A DNA stretch of 64,000 bases from Treponema sp. Marseille-Q4130 (GTDB lineage: Bacteria > Spirochaetota > Spirochaetia > Treponematales > Treponemataceae): the NCBI RefSeq assembly GCF_014334325.1, contig NZ_JACSET010000005.1, positions 22,448 to 86,447 on the forward strand, given 5' to 3'. This document shows positions 44,105-52,343 of this stretch, one piece after another (position 1 is the first letter of the stretch; the number at the start of each line of letters is the position of its first letter). The translations under genes and the position numbers were made by a program. The notes below the pieces were generated by a model. The model did no database searches, was not told the DNA's origin, and worked only from the letters and a program-made list of their open reading frames with translations.

Positions 44105-44243
44105 CGCTTACGGGCATCTCGAAAAACTCGCTTTTAGCGAATTTTTCGAGATTGCGACGAGTTGTAACTCGCTGTATTATCGCGAGTTACAACATCGCAT
44201 TTTCAAAGTTACCTCTAAAAACTGCAGTTTTTAGAGGTTCCCT
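44105..44243. repeat. Dispersed repeat copy on the 3' side of the flaA pair
   Basis: GGGCATCTCGAAAAACTCGC (44111-44130), an AGCGAATTTTTCGAG core, then CGACGAGTTGTAACTCGC and a 28-base perfect palindrome (44212-44239) that abuts the flaA stop codon. An inverted copy of the first 70 bases lies at 45818-45892. Confidence 0.7.
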
Positions 44244-44962
44244 TACCAGTTATCGGACATATCGTCTTCGTCGCGGTACTGCAAATCGTACAAGTCGGTG
44301 ACGACGCGGAGCGCATCGAAATACACATAGTACGAACCGCGCGCAAGCACCGGATTGCAGTCGATCCTGAAACCGACGATGCGTAAGCCCGGGCGGCTGT
44401 TGTAAAACGCGCTCTGCTGTACGATGCCGTGCTCCCCGTCCGGAGAAGGCGGAACGACCGCCGTCATCTTTTTCCAGCCGCCGAAACCGAGCGTACCCAT
44501 GTACAACTCGTAATTGCGGCCGAACATATCCTGTACGAGTACCCACAGATTATGATCCTGATTTCGACCGCACACCCACACGCTGATCGTCTTTGCAATG
44601 CCTTCGACCGGCAGCGGGCGCACCGACGTGATGTAAAAGGAATTGACGCCTCGGCGGAAAAATTCGACTTTTACGCCGAAAACGAAAGAGTCTTCGTCTT
44701 CTTTGCCCTTATCCTCTTCAAGCGTATCTTTCATCGCGGGATTTCCGTCAAAAAGACGCGACGTGATAAAACCGTAATCCGAAGAAATCTTGACGTCCCA
44801 CGAACCTTCGCGTTCAAATTTATCGACGTTTATTTCGCGGAGCGCCATCGCGGCGGAATCGGCTCCGATCGTTTCGGGAGTCGGTTCCAAGAGGCTCGAA
44901 TTCTGGGCAAAAACAAAACTGCCTGCAAGTACGACACAAATCGTCAGTATAATTTTCTTCAT
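44243..44962 (-). CDS. flaA: FlaA-family flagellar filament sheath protein (second gene)
   Basis: Outer-layer protein of the periplasmic flagella, exported by the Sec route. 239 residues with a signal peptide (about 1-19, cut after SFVFA). The FlaA fold is visible: FRRGVNSFYITSVRPLPVEG, ISVWVCGRNQDHNLWVLV, GGWKKMTAVVP and IVGFRIDCNP. It begins directly after the stop of the other flaA gene, with GGAGGG in the end of that gene as ribosome site. The acidic end is typical of the family. Which T. pallidum paralogue it equals is not certain. Confidence 0.88.
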   Translation of the reverse strand: MKKIILTICVVLAGSFVFAQNSSLLEPTPETIGADSAAMALREINVDKFEREGSWDVKISSDYGFITSRLFDGNPAMKDTLEEDKGKEDEDSFVFGVKVEFFRRGVNSFYITSVRPLPVEGIAKTISVWVCGRNQDHNLWVLVQDMFGRNYELYMGTLGFGGWKKMTAVVPPSPDGEHGIVQQSAFYNSRPGLRIVGFRIDCNPVLARGSYYVYFDALRVVTDLYDLQYRDEDDMSDNW

Positions 44963-45682
44963 TTATTTACCCTCCGAATTGCCGAAGTCCGCTTCTTTCA
45001 GTTCGTAACCGTCAAAGATATTAGCGAGCGCCCTCGTAACGTATTTCATCTGATCGAAGAAAATCGTATACGAATCGACGAACTCTTCGGGACTCGTGCG
45101 GATCCTGAAACCGATAAACGACATCGCATCCCGGCCGCTGCTCGACCGCGAATGCTGCCGTATCCAGCCCGGCACCGACACGACGACGTTTCTCCATCCG
45201 TCGAATGCGAGATTGCCCGCAGGAAGTACGTGAACGCGTCCGTCGGCATCTCTGACAATGACATCGAGGAAATACATATAATGCGCTCCCCACACCCAAA
45301 AATCGATCTGCGTCACCGATCCGACAAAGGGGATTTCATACGCTTTTCCGTCTTTTACCGGATATACTTCAAACCAGTTGTCGCCTTTTCGCTTAAACGC
45401 GATCTGCACGCCGAGCACTTTTTGATTGTCCTTGCCGTCTTTCAGCAAGTATTTGAGCGAATTGGGAATACCGTCGAAATATCCCGTCTTCGGATATCCC
45501 TCGGCGACGTAGCGGCTCGCGCTGACGTCCCACGTCCATCCGTTTTCACCTTCGTTGTTGAAGTTGTCGATCATAAACGATTCGGTACTCTTTTGCGTCT
45601 GCAGCGTATCCTGGCTGAAAGCCGGCGCCGCAAACACTAAAAGCAGTCCGAAACACATACAGACTACCAAGCCCTTTTTCAT
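44963..45682 (-). CDS. flaA: FlaA-family flagellar filament sheath protein (first gene)
   Basis: Also 239 residues with a signal peptide (about 1-23, cut after AAPAFS). Family features: DNFNNEGENGWTWDVSASRY, GVQIAFKRKGDNWFEVYPV, QIDFWVWGAHYMYFLDVIV, GWRNVVVSVPGWI and FIGFRIRTSP. It shares fold and length with the downstream gene but is clearly diverged, so the pair is an old duplication. TAGGAG precedes the ATG in a hairpin context shared with ftsL. It is transcribed from a consensus promoter about 250 bases upstream. Confidence 0.88.
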   Translation of the reverse strand: MKKGLVVCMCFGLLLVFAAPAFSQDTLQTQKSTESFMIDNFNNEGENGWTWDVSASRYVAEGYPKTGYFDGIPNSLKYLLKDGKDNQKVLGVQIAFKRKGDNWFEVYPVKDGKAYEIPFVGSVTQIDFWVWGAHYMYFLDVIVRDADGRVHVLPAGNLAFDGWRNVVVSVPGWIRQHSRSSSGRDAMSFIGFRIRTSPEEFVDSYTIFFDQMKYVTRALANIFDGYELKEADFGNSEGK

Positions 45683-46083
45683 GCAAAACTCCTATAAAAC
45701 TTTTATAGAAAGCATCGGCTTCCGAAAAAGTTTTTAGCCGTACGCGTACTCGCAACAAGCGCGTCAGCGCGAAGTTTCGAGCGGAGCGCACAGTTATATA
45801 AACGAGTTTGCAACGCAAACTCGAAATACTACAGCGAGTTACAACTCGTCGAAATCTCGAAAAAATCGCTAGAGGCGAGTTTTCCGAGATGCCCCATACT
45901 CTATTATCGGACGGTTTTGTAAATTTAATTACTCCAAATGATATTATATTTTGAGATACGCGCTTTGTCAAATCGATCGCGAGCAAGCGTTGCGGACAAC
46001 CGTCATGGACAATTGAAGTTTTTCCGCAGTCGCTTACCTCGTAGATAAAAGGGAACTCAATGCAACTGCGTTCTACTTTTCCA
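45683..46083. other. Long flaA leader with dispersed repeat; no gene
   Basis: No coding gene is seen in these 401 bases. From the flaA start outward they hold: the SD-proximal hairpin module (45688-45735); a segment similar to 121-145 (GCGCGTCAGCGCGAAGTT against GCGCGTTAGCGCGAAGTT in reverse); a GAGTTTGC/GCAAACTC hairpin at 45801-45821; an inverted copy of the dispersed repeat (45818-45892); and then the flaA promoter. Bases 45980-46083 lie behind the ABC transporter gene and show nothing I recognise. Confidence 0.7.
45943..45971 (-). promoter_or_regulatory. Consensus promoter of the flaA pair
   Basis: On the minus strand: TTGACA (45971-45966), 17-bp spacer, TATAAT (45948-45943), a full sigma-70 match. 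The predicted leader of about 250 nt contains the repeat and its hairpins. Confidence 0.8.
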
Positions 46084-47808
46084 TCACGGTAAGCTTACAG
46101 TCCGATGATGTGTTCCTTGACTCCACAGCAGATAGTAACTGCCGCTTGTGTCGGCAAGCAGCGCATCGTGTGTACCCGCTTGTATGATCTCGCCGTTTTT
46201 AAATACCAATATCCGATCGGCGGAGCGTATCGTGCTTAAATGATGTGCAATAACGAGCACCGTTCTGTGTGCGGCAAGTTCGGAAAGCGCTTCCTGTATC
46301 AGCGCTTCGTTGACAGGATCGACATTGCTCGTCATTTCATCGAGGAGCAAAATGGGACTGTCCTTTAGAAAAGCGCGTGCGATGGAAATCCGCTGTTTTT
46401 GTCCGCCCGAAAGACCTGCGCCGTTTTCTCCGATACGCGTCAGATAGCCGTCGCTCAGCGACATGATAAAATCGTGAATGCGCGCTTTTCTTGCCGCCGC
46501 AACAACCTCCGCTTCCGTTGCATCCGCCTTTCCGAGTCGGATATTTCCTTCGATAGTGTCCGCAAAAAGCTGTGTGTTTTGCATCACAATACTGACGGAA
46601 GAAAGCAATTCGTCATAGCTCATATTGCGAATATCGGTATTTCCGATTTTGACGGTACCCGTAGCTACATCCCAAAAACGAAGCAGCAGATTGGTTACCG
46701 TTGTTTTCCCCGAACCGGATTCTCCTACCAGCGCGGTGAGCGTATGTTCCGGCGTATGAAAAGAAATATCTTTCAATACAAAGCCGTCCGCTTCGTATGC
46801 AAAGCCGACCTTATCAAAGGTAACGGAAAATCCGTCCGGTTTTTCAGGCTCGGCAATTTCGATTACCGCAGGCGCTTCCGTGATTTTTTTGATACGCCGA
46901 AAGCTATCCGCCGCTTTTAAATAATTCGCCCAGTGCATTTCCATTGCGACAAAAGGCTTATAAAATTCTCTGCTTAAAACGATAAAAATCAAATATTCCG
47001 CTATCGACAACGATTTGCGTACAGTAAAGATAATGCCTGCCAAAGCCGTGAGCCAAAAAGCAAAATCGATAAAAAAGCCGTATACGGACAACACAGCCGC
47101 TTTATTCTTTGAAGCCCTTTTGCTGTGCGCGCCGAAGTCCTTCGTTGCCGCGGCAAGTCTTTCATCGAATTGCTTGCTTTCGGAAAAGGCTTTTAAAAGC
47201 GGAATACCCTTTACGTATTCCACAAAAAGGCTCACCATATCGGCAAGACTGTTACCCGTTTTTTCTTCGAGCGTATCGGCTTTTTTTAATGCATGTGAAA
47301 GAAACAAAAGCGCAAACGGAAGAATGCCGAGCATAATCAACGTCATAGCCGCATTTACGGAAAAAAGAAAGATAAGCAAAAGCAGTGACATAATAAAATC
47401 GGCGCACATCCGTGTCCATACATGCGCGACAATCATTTCCATATTGTCTACATCCCTATGGATAATCGTACCGATTTCTCCGAGCCGTTCGTTCGTATAA
47501 AAACCGAGCGAAAACGTTTTTAAGCGGTAAATGATTTTCGTCCTGATTTCGTACACAAGGTCAAAGCCCGCAAAATGTTTTTGCATATCCGCAATCATAT
47601 TGCTGCCTCCCTTAATGAAAAGACACAGCGTAAGCAGCAGCCAATAGCCGTACAATCTTGCATTTCCCGAAAAAATCGCTTCCATCGCACGCAGCGTTAA
47701 AAGCATCATCGCCGTCCCCGACAGCGCATACACGGTAAAACATACAATGCTGAACAAAAGTGAGCGCTTCCCCTTGCCGGTAAGCGTATTCCATATTTCT
47801 TTAATCAT
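46084..47808 (-). CDS. ABC exporter half-transporter (second subunit)
   Basis: 574 residues: six membrane segments in the first ~310, then an ATPase domain with Walker A GESGSGKTT, signature LSGGQKQRISIARA, Walker B LLLDEMTSNVD and the H-loop AHHLST. All ATPase residues look intact. It overlaps the upstream half-transporter by four bases, so the two form a heterodimer in all likelihood. A drug, lipid or siderophore-like substrate is possible; nothing in sequence decides it. Confidence 0.88.
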   Translation of the reverse strand: MIKEIWNTLTGKGKRSLLFSIVCFTVYALSGTAMMLLTLRAMEAIFSGNARLYGYWLLLTLCLFIKGGSNMIADMQKHFAGFDLVYEIRTKIIYRLKTFSLGFYTNERLGEIGTIIHRDVDNMEMIVAHVWTRMCADFIMSLLLLIFLFSVNAAMTLIMLGILPFALLFLSHALKKADTLEEKTGNSLADMVSLFVEYVKGIPLLKAFSESKQFDERLAAATKDFGAHSKRASKNKAAVLSVYGFFIDFAFWLTALAGIIFTVRKSLSIAEYLIFIVLSREFYKPFVAMEMHWANYLKAADSFRRIKKITEAPAVIEIAEPEKPDGFSVTFDKVGFAYEADGFVLKDISFHTPEHTLTALVGESGSGKTTVTNLLLRFWDVATGTVKIGNTDIRNMSYDELLSSVSIVMQNTQLFADTIEGNIRLGKADATEAEVVAAARKARIHDFIMSLSDGYLTRIGENGAGLSGGQKQRISIARAFLKDSPILLLDEMTSNVDPVNEALIQEALSELAAHRTVLVIAHHLSTIRSADRILVFKNGEIIQAGTHDALLADTSGSYYLLWSQGTHHRTVSLP

Positions 47809-49616
47809 AGCGGTACCCCTTCTTTTATATTCCAGTGATCCACCTTATTTTGATCGCTCACCATTTTTTGATAGAGCGCGCAGCGACGCATCAATTCTCT
47901 GTGCGTTCCGCTGTCGATGACCGCTCCAGCGTCCATTACGATAATTTGATCCGCATTTTGAATCGTATTCAAATGATGTGCAATTGTAATGACGGTTTTA
48001 TCGCGGCTTAATGTTTCAATCGCGTCCTGTATTGCCGCTTCATTTTCGGCATCAACGGCAGCTGTCGCTTCGTCCAAAATGATGATCGGTGCATCCTTCA
48101 AAATCATCCGGGCAATCGAAATGCGCTGTTTTTCTCCGCCGGAAAACTTTACGCCCGCTTCCCCTGCAGCCGTATCGTAGCCTTTCGGCAGCGACACGAT
48201 AAAATCATGAATGCGCGCTTTTTTTGCAGCTTCGATAATTTCATCTTTCGATGCGCCCGGTTTTCCGATGCGGATATTTTCTTCTATGCTCAAATTGAAC
48301 AAAAACGTTTCTTGCTGCACGATAGAAAAAAGCGAATTGACCTGTTTGTCCGAAAGGCTTTGCATATCCGTCCCGCCGATTCGAATACTACCGCTGTCCG
48401 GCTGCCAAAAGCCCATCAAAAGATTTGCAAGCGTCGTTTTGCCGCAGCCCGAAGAACCTACCAGCGCATTTTTACTTCCTTTTTTGAACGTCAGACAGAT
48501 GTGCTTTAAAGTTTTTTGTGTGCCCTTGTATGAAAAATCCACCGCATTTATTTCTATATCGCCGTTTGGCACACTTGCGTCGGAAACGGTATTCGACTCG
48601 GATGCTGCCGGATTTTTTTTCTCTGCTGCCGAAAACTTTGCGTGCGCATCCGATGCGGATTTTTTTTCGAGAGGAGCGACATTGAGGATAGAGCCGATCC
48701 CCGCCATTGCCTGATTAAATACCACGCCGTAGTGCTGGAAGGTTGCCGTTTTTGCAACGGAAGAAGTAAAGGCGGCCCCCAAAATAACGCAGAGGATAAA
48801 ACGCGCAGCAGACAGTGAACCTGAAGCCGACAGCCATATTCCGAAAATCATGACGAGGACAACGCCGGATTCCATAAAAAGGTCTATCAACCCCATCGGT
48901 ACGCTTATCCCCGTCATCGATTTTTTTACCCAATACACATAGTCTTTCGCCGAGCGGATTGTTTTTTCGGTTTTGCGCTCCTCTTTGCCGAACGCCTTTA
49001 TCACGGAAATATTCGCAACATATTCCATGAGATTTTCCTGCATCTCCTTTGTGCTTTGCGCAAAAATTTTAAAGTTTTTTTTCCACAGCGGAGCGGACAC
49101 GAGTTGCACAAATCCCATAAGAGGAATGCCCGCAATCATTAAAAGCGCAAGGCGCCATTCGATAAAAAGCATAACGGCAAAAATCAGTGCAGGCAGCAGC
49201 AGCGCCGCCGTAATTTCCGGTAAGCCGTGTGCCAGATACACTTCCACCTGCTCTACATCGTGTTCAACGATATTTGTAAGGTCGCCGGTTTTGCGCTCTT
49301 GAAAAAATCCCAAGGGCAGCTTTTTCAAGTGTTCGATAATCCGCATCCGCAAATCCGTCAGCACATTGTATGCGGCCTCGTGCGCCTTCCATACAGCAAG
49401 ATACCCGCACGCAGCTTTTAAAACAAAACATGCCAGCATTGCACCCGCATCGAACGCAATAAGCAAAAGCGAAAGCCGTCCCGAAAACGCCGAAGCGATC
49501 AAATGAATAATCAGCGCCTGCGGAATAAGATCGAGCGCAATTTTAAAACAGAGCGCAATATTGGAAATCCTGTTTTTTGCTTTTACTTGACGGACAAGTT
49601 TTTTTTGCTCCAACAT
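47805..49616 (-). CDS. ABC exporter half-transporter (first subunit)
   Basis: 603 residues with six membrane segments (about 15-310) and an ATPase domain: Walker A GSSGCGKTT, signature FSGGEKQRISIARM, Walker B IILDEATAAVD, H-loop AHHLNT. A polar linker of about 45 residues (SASDAHAKFSAAEKK) joins the parts. ATG 49616 has GGAGG six bases upstream; two earlier in-frame ATGs are badly placed. A TetR gene lies immediately upstream. Confidence 0.88.
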   Translation of the reverse strand: MLEQKKLVRQVKAKNRISNIALCFKIALDLIPQALIIHLIASAFSGRLSLLLIAFDAGAMLACFVLKAACGYLAVWKAHEAAYNVLTDLRMRIIEHLKKLPLGFFQERKTGDLTNIVEHDVEQVEVYLAHGLPEITAALLLPALIFAVMLFIEWRLALLMIAGIPLMGFVQLVSAPLWKKNFKIFAQSTKEMQENLMEYVANISVIKAFGKEERKTEKTIRSAKDYVYWVKKSMTGISVPMGLIDLFMESGVVLVMIFGIWLSASGSLSAARFILCVILGAAFTSSVAKTATFQHYGVVFNQAMAGIGSILNVAPLEKKSASDAHAKFSAAEKKNPAASESNTVSDASVPNGDIEINAVDFSYKGTQKTLKHICLTFKKGSKNALVGSSGCGKTTLANLLMGFWQPDSGSIRIGGTDMQSLSDKQVNSLFSIVQQETFLFNLSIEENIRIGKPGASKDEIIEAAKKARIHDFIVSLPKGYDTAAGEAGVKFSGGEKQRISIARMILKDAPIIILDEATAAVDAENEAAIQDAIETLSRDKTVITIAHHLNTIQNADQIIVMDAGAVIDSGTHRELMRRCALYQKMVSDQNKVDHWNIKEGVPL

Positions 49617-49657
49617 ATTCATCCTCCATAATTTTTCATTCATTGTATTTTAAAAAC

Positions 49658-49671
49658 CGAATATATATTCA
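49658..49671 (-). promoter_or_regulatory. Candidate second TetR operator before the ABC genes
   Basis: GAATATATATTC is a perfect 12-base palindrome in the 72-base gap between tetR and the ABC genes. On the minus strand TGAATATATATTC matches TGAATATTAATTC of the tetR promoter palindrome at 11 of 13 positions. Confidence 0.4.
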
Positions 49672-49688
49672 GTTTTAAACAAAATAAA

Positions 49689-49716
49689 AAAAACGGTTAA
49701 AAAAAATACCGTTTTT
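49689..49716 (-). terminator. Terminator between tetR and the ABC genes
   Basis: 9-bp stem (AAAAACGGT/ACCGTTTTT), 10-base loop and a T-rich tail on the minus strand, starting at the tetR stop codon. It would limit read-through into the transporter genes. Confidence 0.7.
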
Positions 49717-50285
49717 CACAGCGAGTTTACCCCTTCATAATAGCATTGCGTTACGAGGCGCAGCAGTTCTTTTGCTTTTTCCTGCGTTTTGTAATGGCGC
49801 GCAACTTCCAAAAGGCTTTCGGCAAAATTGGACGCAAGAATATGAATGAGCATATTGTGATATACGCGCTTCGTTTTTTTGGAAAGCTCCCGTTTGATAT
49901 GGGCACCGAGGGAGGCAATCATTTCCTCTTTTGCGTTTTCGTATTTTGTCCCGCAGCTTTTATCCATCAAGATGACAAAAACCTTGTGGTGTTTCAACAG
50001 CTCCAGCAGATAGCCCTCGGCAATATTTTCATATCGTTCGGAGGGCAAACCCTTTGCAGCTTCTTCTTCCTTAATGATCCGCTGAAAATCGACCGGAACG
50101 GATGCGGCGATTTTTTCAAACAACTCTTTTTTATTTTTAAAATAAGTGTAAATAAGGCCCACAGGGATGTCCGCTTTTTCCGCAATGTCCTGCATTTTTG
50201 CGCTGCGGAAGTCTTTTTCGTAGAAAACTTCAATTCCGGCATGAAAAATGCGGTCGTAGATTTCTTCTTTTAGAACTTGCGGCAT
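49716..50285 (-). CDS. TetR/AcrR-family regulator of the ABC exporter
   Basis: 189-residue repressor. The helix-turn-helix lies in MQDIAEKADIPVGLIYTYF (about 31-49), followed by KNKKELFEKI. The C-terminal part is a helical ligand domain with no clear subfamily. It stands just upstream of the two ABC genes on the same strand, the usual place for a local regulator. Its promoter carries a 17-base palindrome. Confidence 0.88.
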   Translation of the reverse strand: MPQVLKEEIYDRIFHAGIEVFYEKDFRSAKMQDIAEKADIPVGLIYTYFKNKKELFEKIAASVPVDFQRIIKEEEAAKGLPSERYENIAEGYLLELLKHHKVFVILMDKSCGTKYENAKEEMIASLGAHIKRELSKKTKRVYHNMLIHILASNFAESLLEVARHYKTQEKAKELLRLVTQCYYEGVNSL

Positions 50286-50311
50286 TGTAAAGCGCTCCGT
50301 TCAAAACAGAA

Positions 50312-50355
50312 TTAATATTCAATATTAAATTACACTTTTTTCCAGATACTGTCAA
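50312..50355 (-). promoter_or_regulatory. tetR promoter with overlapping palindromic operator
   Basis: On the minus strand: TTGACA (50355-50350), 17-bp spacer, TAATTT (50332-50327). A perfect palindrome, TTAATATT-G-AATATTAA (50328-50312), begins within the -10 box and covers the start site, as expected for autorepression. Confidence 0.65.
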
Positions 50356-50379
50356 GAGCTTATCGCATAGAATTCACAG

Positions 50380-50430
50380 CTTCAGTATGAAAATCGCTAA
50401 AGATAGTTCTTCGAGATGTCCTTTACCCTA
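50380..50430. repeat. Degraded dispersed-repeat copy
   Basis: AAAATCGCTA then CTTCGAGATGTCC on the plus strand matches, in reverse, the GGACATCTCGAAG...TAGCGATTTT core found at 44111 and 45892. Confidence 0.45.
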
Positions 50431-50528
50431 ATAAAACCGTCGCAAAATTCTTGAACGAAAAGCCGCAGCGCGGTACAATACGACAGACGATGCTGATTAA
50501 CGGCACAGTCCGGCAAGGAGCATTCGAT

Positions 50529-51464
50529 ATGGCAAGCATTCAATATAAACTTACAAAATTTTTATTTAAGAGTCTTGTGCGCCCGATGATGAAAAAAGCC
50601 GCCGCCGACCCTGAAAAATTTCTTCAAGAACAGTATAAAGCACGGCAAAAAAAGAAACTCGCGCTTTCGGATCTTCACAAAAAATACGACTTCGATGAAA
50701 AGACGGCAGGCGGAATCCCGTATTACGCCGTACACAGCCGCAATAAAAATTGCTGCGGTACCGGCGTGCAAAAAAAGCTCGTACTGTACTTTTTCGGCGG
50801 CGGCTTTGTCATGTCAGGCGATGCCGGCGATTTCGATTTTGCGCAGGATATGGCCGATCAAACGGGAGCCGACGTGTGGATCGTATGGTACAAACTTTTC
50901 CCCGAAACGACGGGCAAAGAGCTTATCGAATCGATTATCGGCGTTTATAAAGAAGCGCTCGGCTTATACGAGGCCAAGGACATCGCCTTTTTCGGTCTGT
51001 CGTCCGGCGGCTCTTTGTGCCTCGACATTTGCGCGTACATTACCGAGCAAAAAATCGCCCTTCCGCTTCCGGGCAAACTCATTCCGTTTTCGGCTACGAT
51101 CCAAATGCCGCCGACAAGTGCGCAGCTTGACGATATGAAGCGCATCGCAAAAAAAGATGCGATGTTTACTGCAGAATATGTTGAGGCCGCATCAAAGATG
51201 ATGTCGCTCTGCGGCGCGCTCGGTTTTTTGGGGAATTCCGTCGCATACAGCTGGAGAGGATTTCCGCGCATAGCGGCGTTTTACGGAACGGACGAAATCT
51301 ATTATGCCGAACTCGACGCCTTTAAGCAAAAATGCGAAGCGGACGGCGTTGCACTCGAAACCCATATCGGAAAAGGCATGATGCACACGTGGGCTGCCGC
51401 GCCCTGGCTTCCCGAAGCGAAAGAAGCGCGCAAGATCATCTATTCTTATGTAAAAGAAAACTGA
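50529..51464 (+). CDS. Alpha/beta hydrolase, hormone-sensitive-lipase-like esterase
   Basis: Predicted esterase or lipase of 312 residues. The oxyanion region is FFGGGF (88-93) in place of the usual HGGG; the nucleophile elbow is GLSSG with Ser158; the acid is likely in GTDEIYYAE and the His in GKGMMHTW. No signal peptide is seen, but the N-terminus is basic and amphipathic. AAGGAG stands eight bases before ATG 50529. Its substrate is not known; it is divergent from the tetR-ABC group. Confidence 0.8.
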   Translation: MASIQYKLTKFLFKSLVRPMMKKAAADPEKFLQEQYKARQKKKLALSDLHKKYDFDEKTAGGIPYYAVHSRNKNCCGTGVQKKLVLYFFGGGFVMSGDAGDFDFAQDMADQTGADVWIVWYKLFPETTGKELIESIIGVYKEALGLYEAKDIAFFGLSSGGSLCLDICAYITEQKIALPLPGKLIPFSATIQMPPTSAQLDDMKRIAKKDAMFTAEYVEAASKMMSLCGALGFLGNSVAYSWRGFPRIAAFYGTDEIYYAELDAFKQKCEADGVALETHIGKGMMHTWAAAPWLPEAKEARKIIYSYVKEN

Positions 51465-51472
51465 ATCATATT

Positions 51473-51553
51473 TACCCGAGCTTTTCCAACTCGCTTGCGA
51501 TATCACCGTTTACGCAAATCGTGCGGCTGCGGATTTGGTGCGGGTAAAGCTTT
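51473..51553 (-). pseudogene. C-terminal remnant of a second sirtuin gene
   Basis: Read on the minus strand the segment gives KLYPHQIRSRTICVNGDIAS then ELEKLG and a stop. It aligns codon for codon with the end of the intact sirtuin at 52344 (ALCPDEIRGRSICIDGDIGS then VLEKMQ). A TGA directly upstream and no further similarity show that only the last ~26 codons remain. The DUF421 gene sits between remnant and intact gene. Confidence 0.75.
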
Positions 51554-51564
51554 CACCCTGCCCT

Positions 51565-52293
51565 TCAGTTCCGCGGTTTTATAAACGAAAAAAAGCGATG
51601 AGATGCGGAATCGCGGGCTTGATTCAACGGTTTTTTATACTTCTTTAATTTGTCATGCTCAGGCGGATATGCCGTCAGTATGAGATTGCCGTTCACATAT
51701 TCTCCCAAAAACACATCGCTGTATTTCTCCAATCCCTGTTTTTTAATTTCTTCACTCAGCCATTCTTCATCCTTGCCTATCACGTCCAGAATATCCTCTT
51801 GCAGCTGCCCGTCTGTTATCAGCGGGAACTTCGGGTTGGCTTCTCCGTGATGTATAACGATCAATTGACCGTTTTGCTCCACAAAAGCTCTTTTTACGTC
51901 TTTTGTCGAATAAACATTTTTTGTTCGCAGCTTAAAAGAAATATCATGAGCAGATAAACCCGCCTTTTCACAATTTTCAATATTGATTTTACCGTCATCG
52001 ATAATTATTAATGCCTTCCCGTCTATGACCTGTTTCGCTTTTACATTATGCGTTTTGATCCATTTCAAAGTCAATATAAGCACACACCAAATACATAAAA
52101 CACCTATATAATCCAATAATCGAATATTATTATTATAAATCACGCCGCCGATAATACCGCCGAGCACGTAATTTTGCACTTGATCACTGGCAGATGAAGG
52201 TGCCAAATTTCCTTTTCCCGAAATATTTATTATCATTATCAAAGCAAAAAAACCGATTAATAATTTTATTGCCACTAAAACAAATCCGTTCAT
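51565..52293 (-). CDS. DUF421 (YetF/YcaP-type) membrane protein
   Basis: 242 residues with three N-terminal membrane helices (about 5-24, 42-58 and 60-80) and a soluble C-terminal domain of the DUF421 kind (KQVIDGKALIIIDDGKIN; LRTKNVYSTKDVKRAFVEQN; KFPLITDGQLQ). The fold is linked to spore or envelope functions in Bacillus, but no role is known here. It lies between an intact sirtuin gene and the remnant of another. Confidence 0.75.
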   Translation of the reverse strand: MNGFVLVAIKLLIGFFALIMIINISGKGNLAPSSASDQVQNYVLGGIIGGVIYNNNIRLLDYIGVLCIWCVLILTLKWIKTHNVKAKQVIDGKALIIIDDGKINIENCEKAGLSAHDISFKLRTKNVYSTKDVKRAFVEQNGQLIVIHHGEANPKFPLITDGQLQEDILDVIGKDEEWLSEEIKKQGLEKYSDVFLGEYVNGNLILTAYPPEHDKLKKYKKPLNQARDSASHRFFSFIKPRN

Positions 52294-52343
52294 AATTTCC
52301 CCGCCGGTATCCGTATTTTTCTCCGAACCGGACTATATCACAA

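Noticed and set aside
44429-45640. 403-codon open frame antisense to the flaA pair
   Set aside because: It spans two well-supported genes and their junction on the other strand and has no domain or ribosome site.
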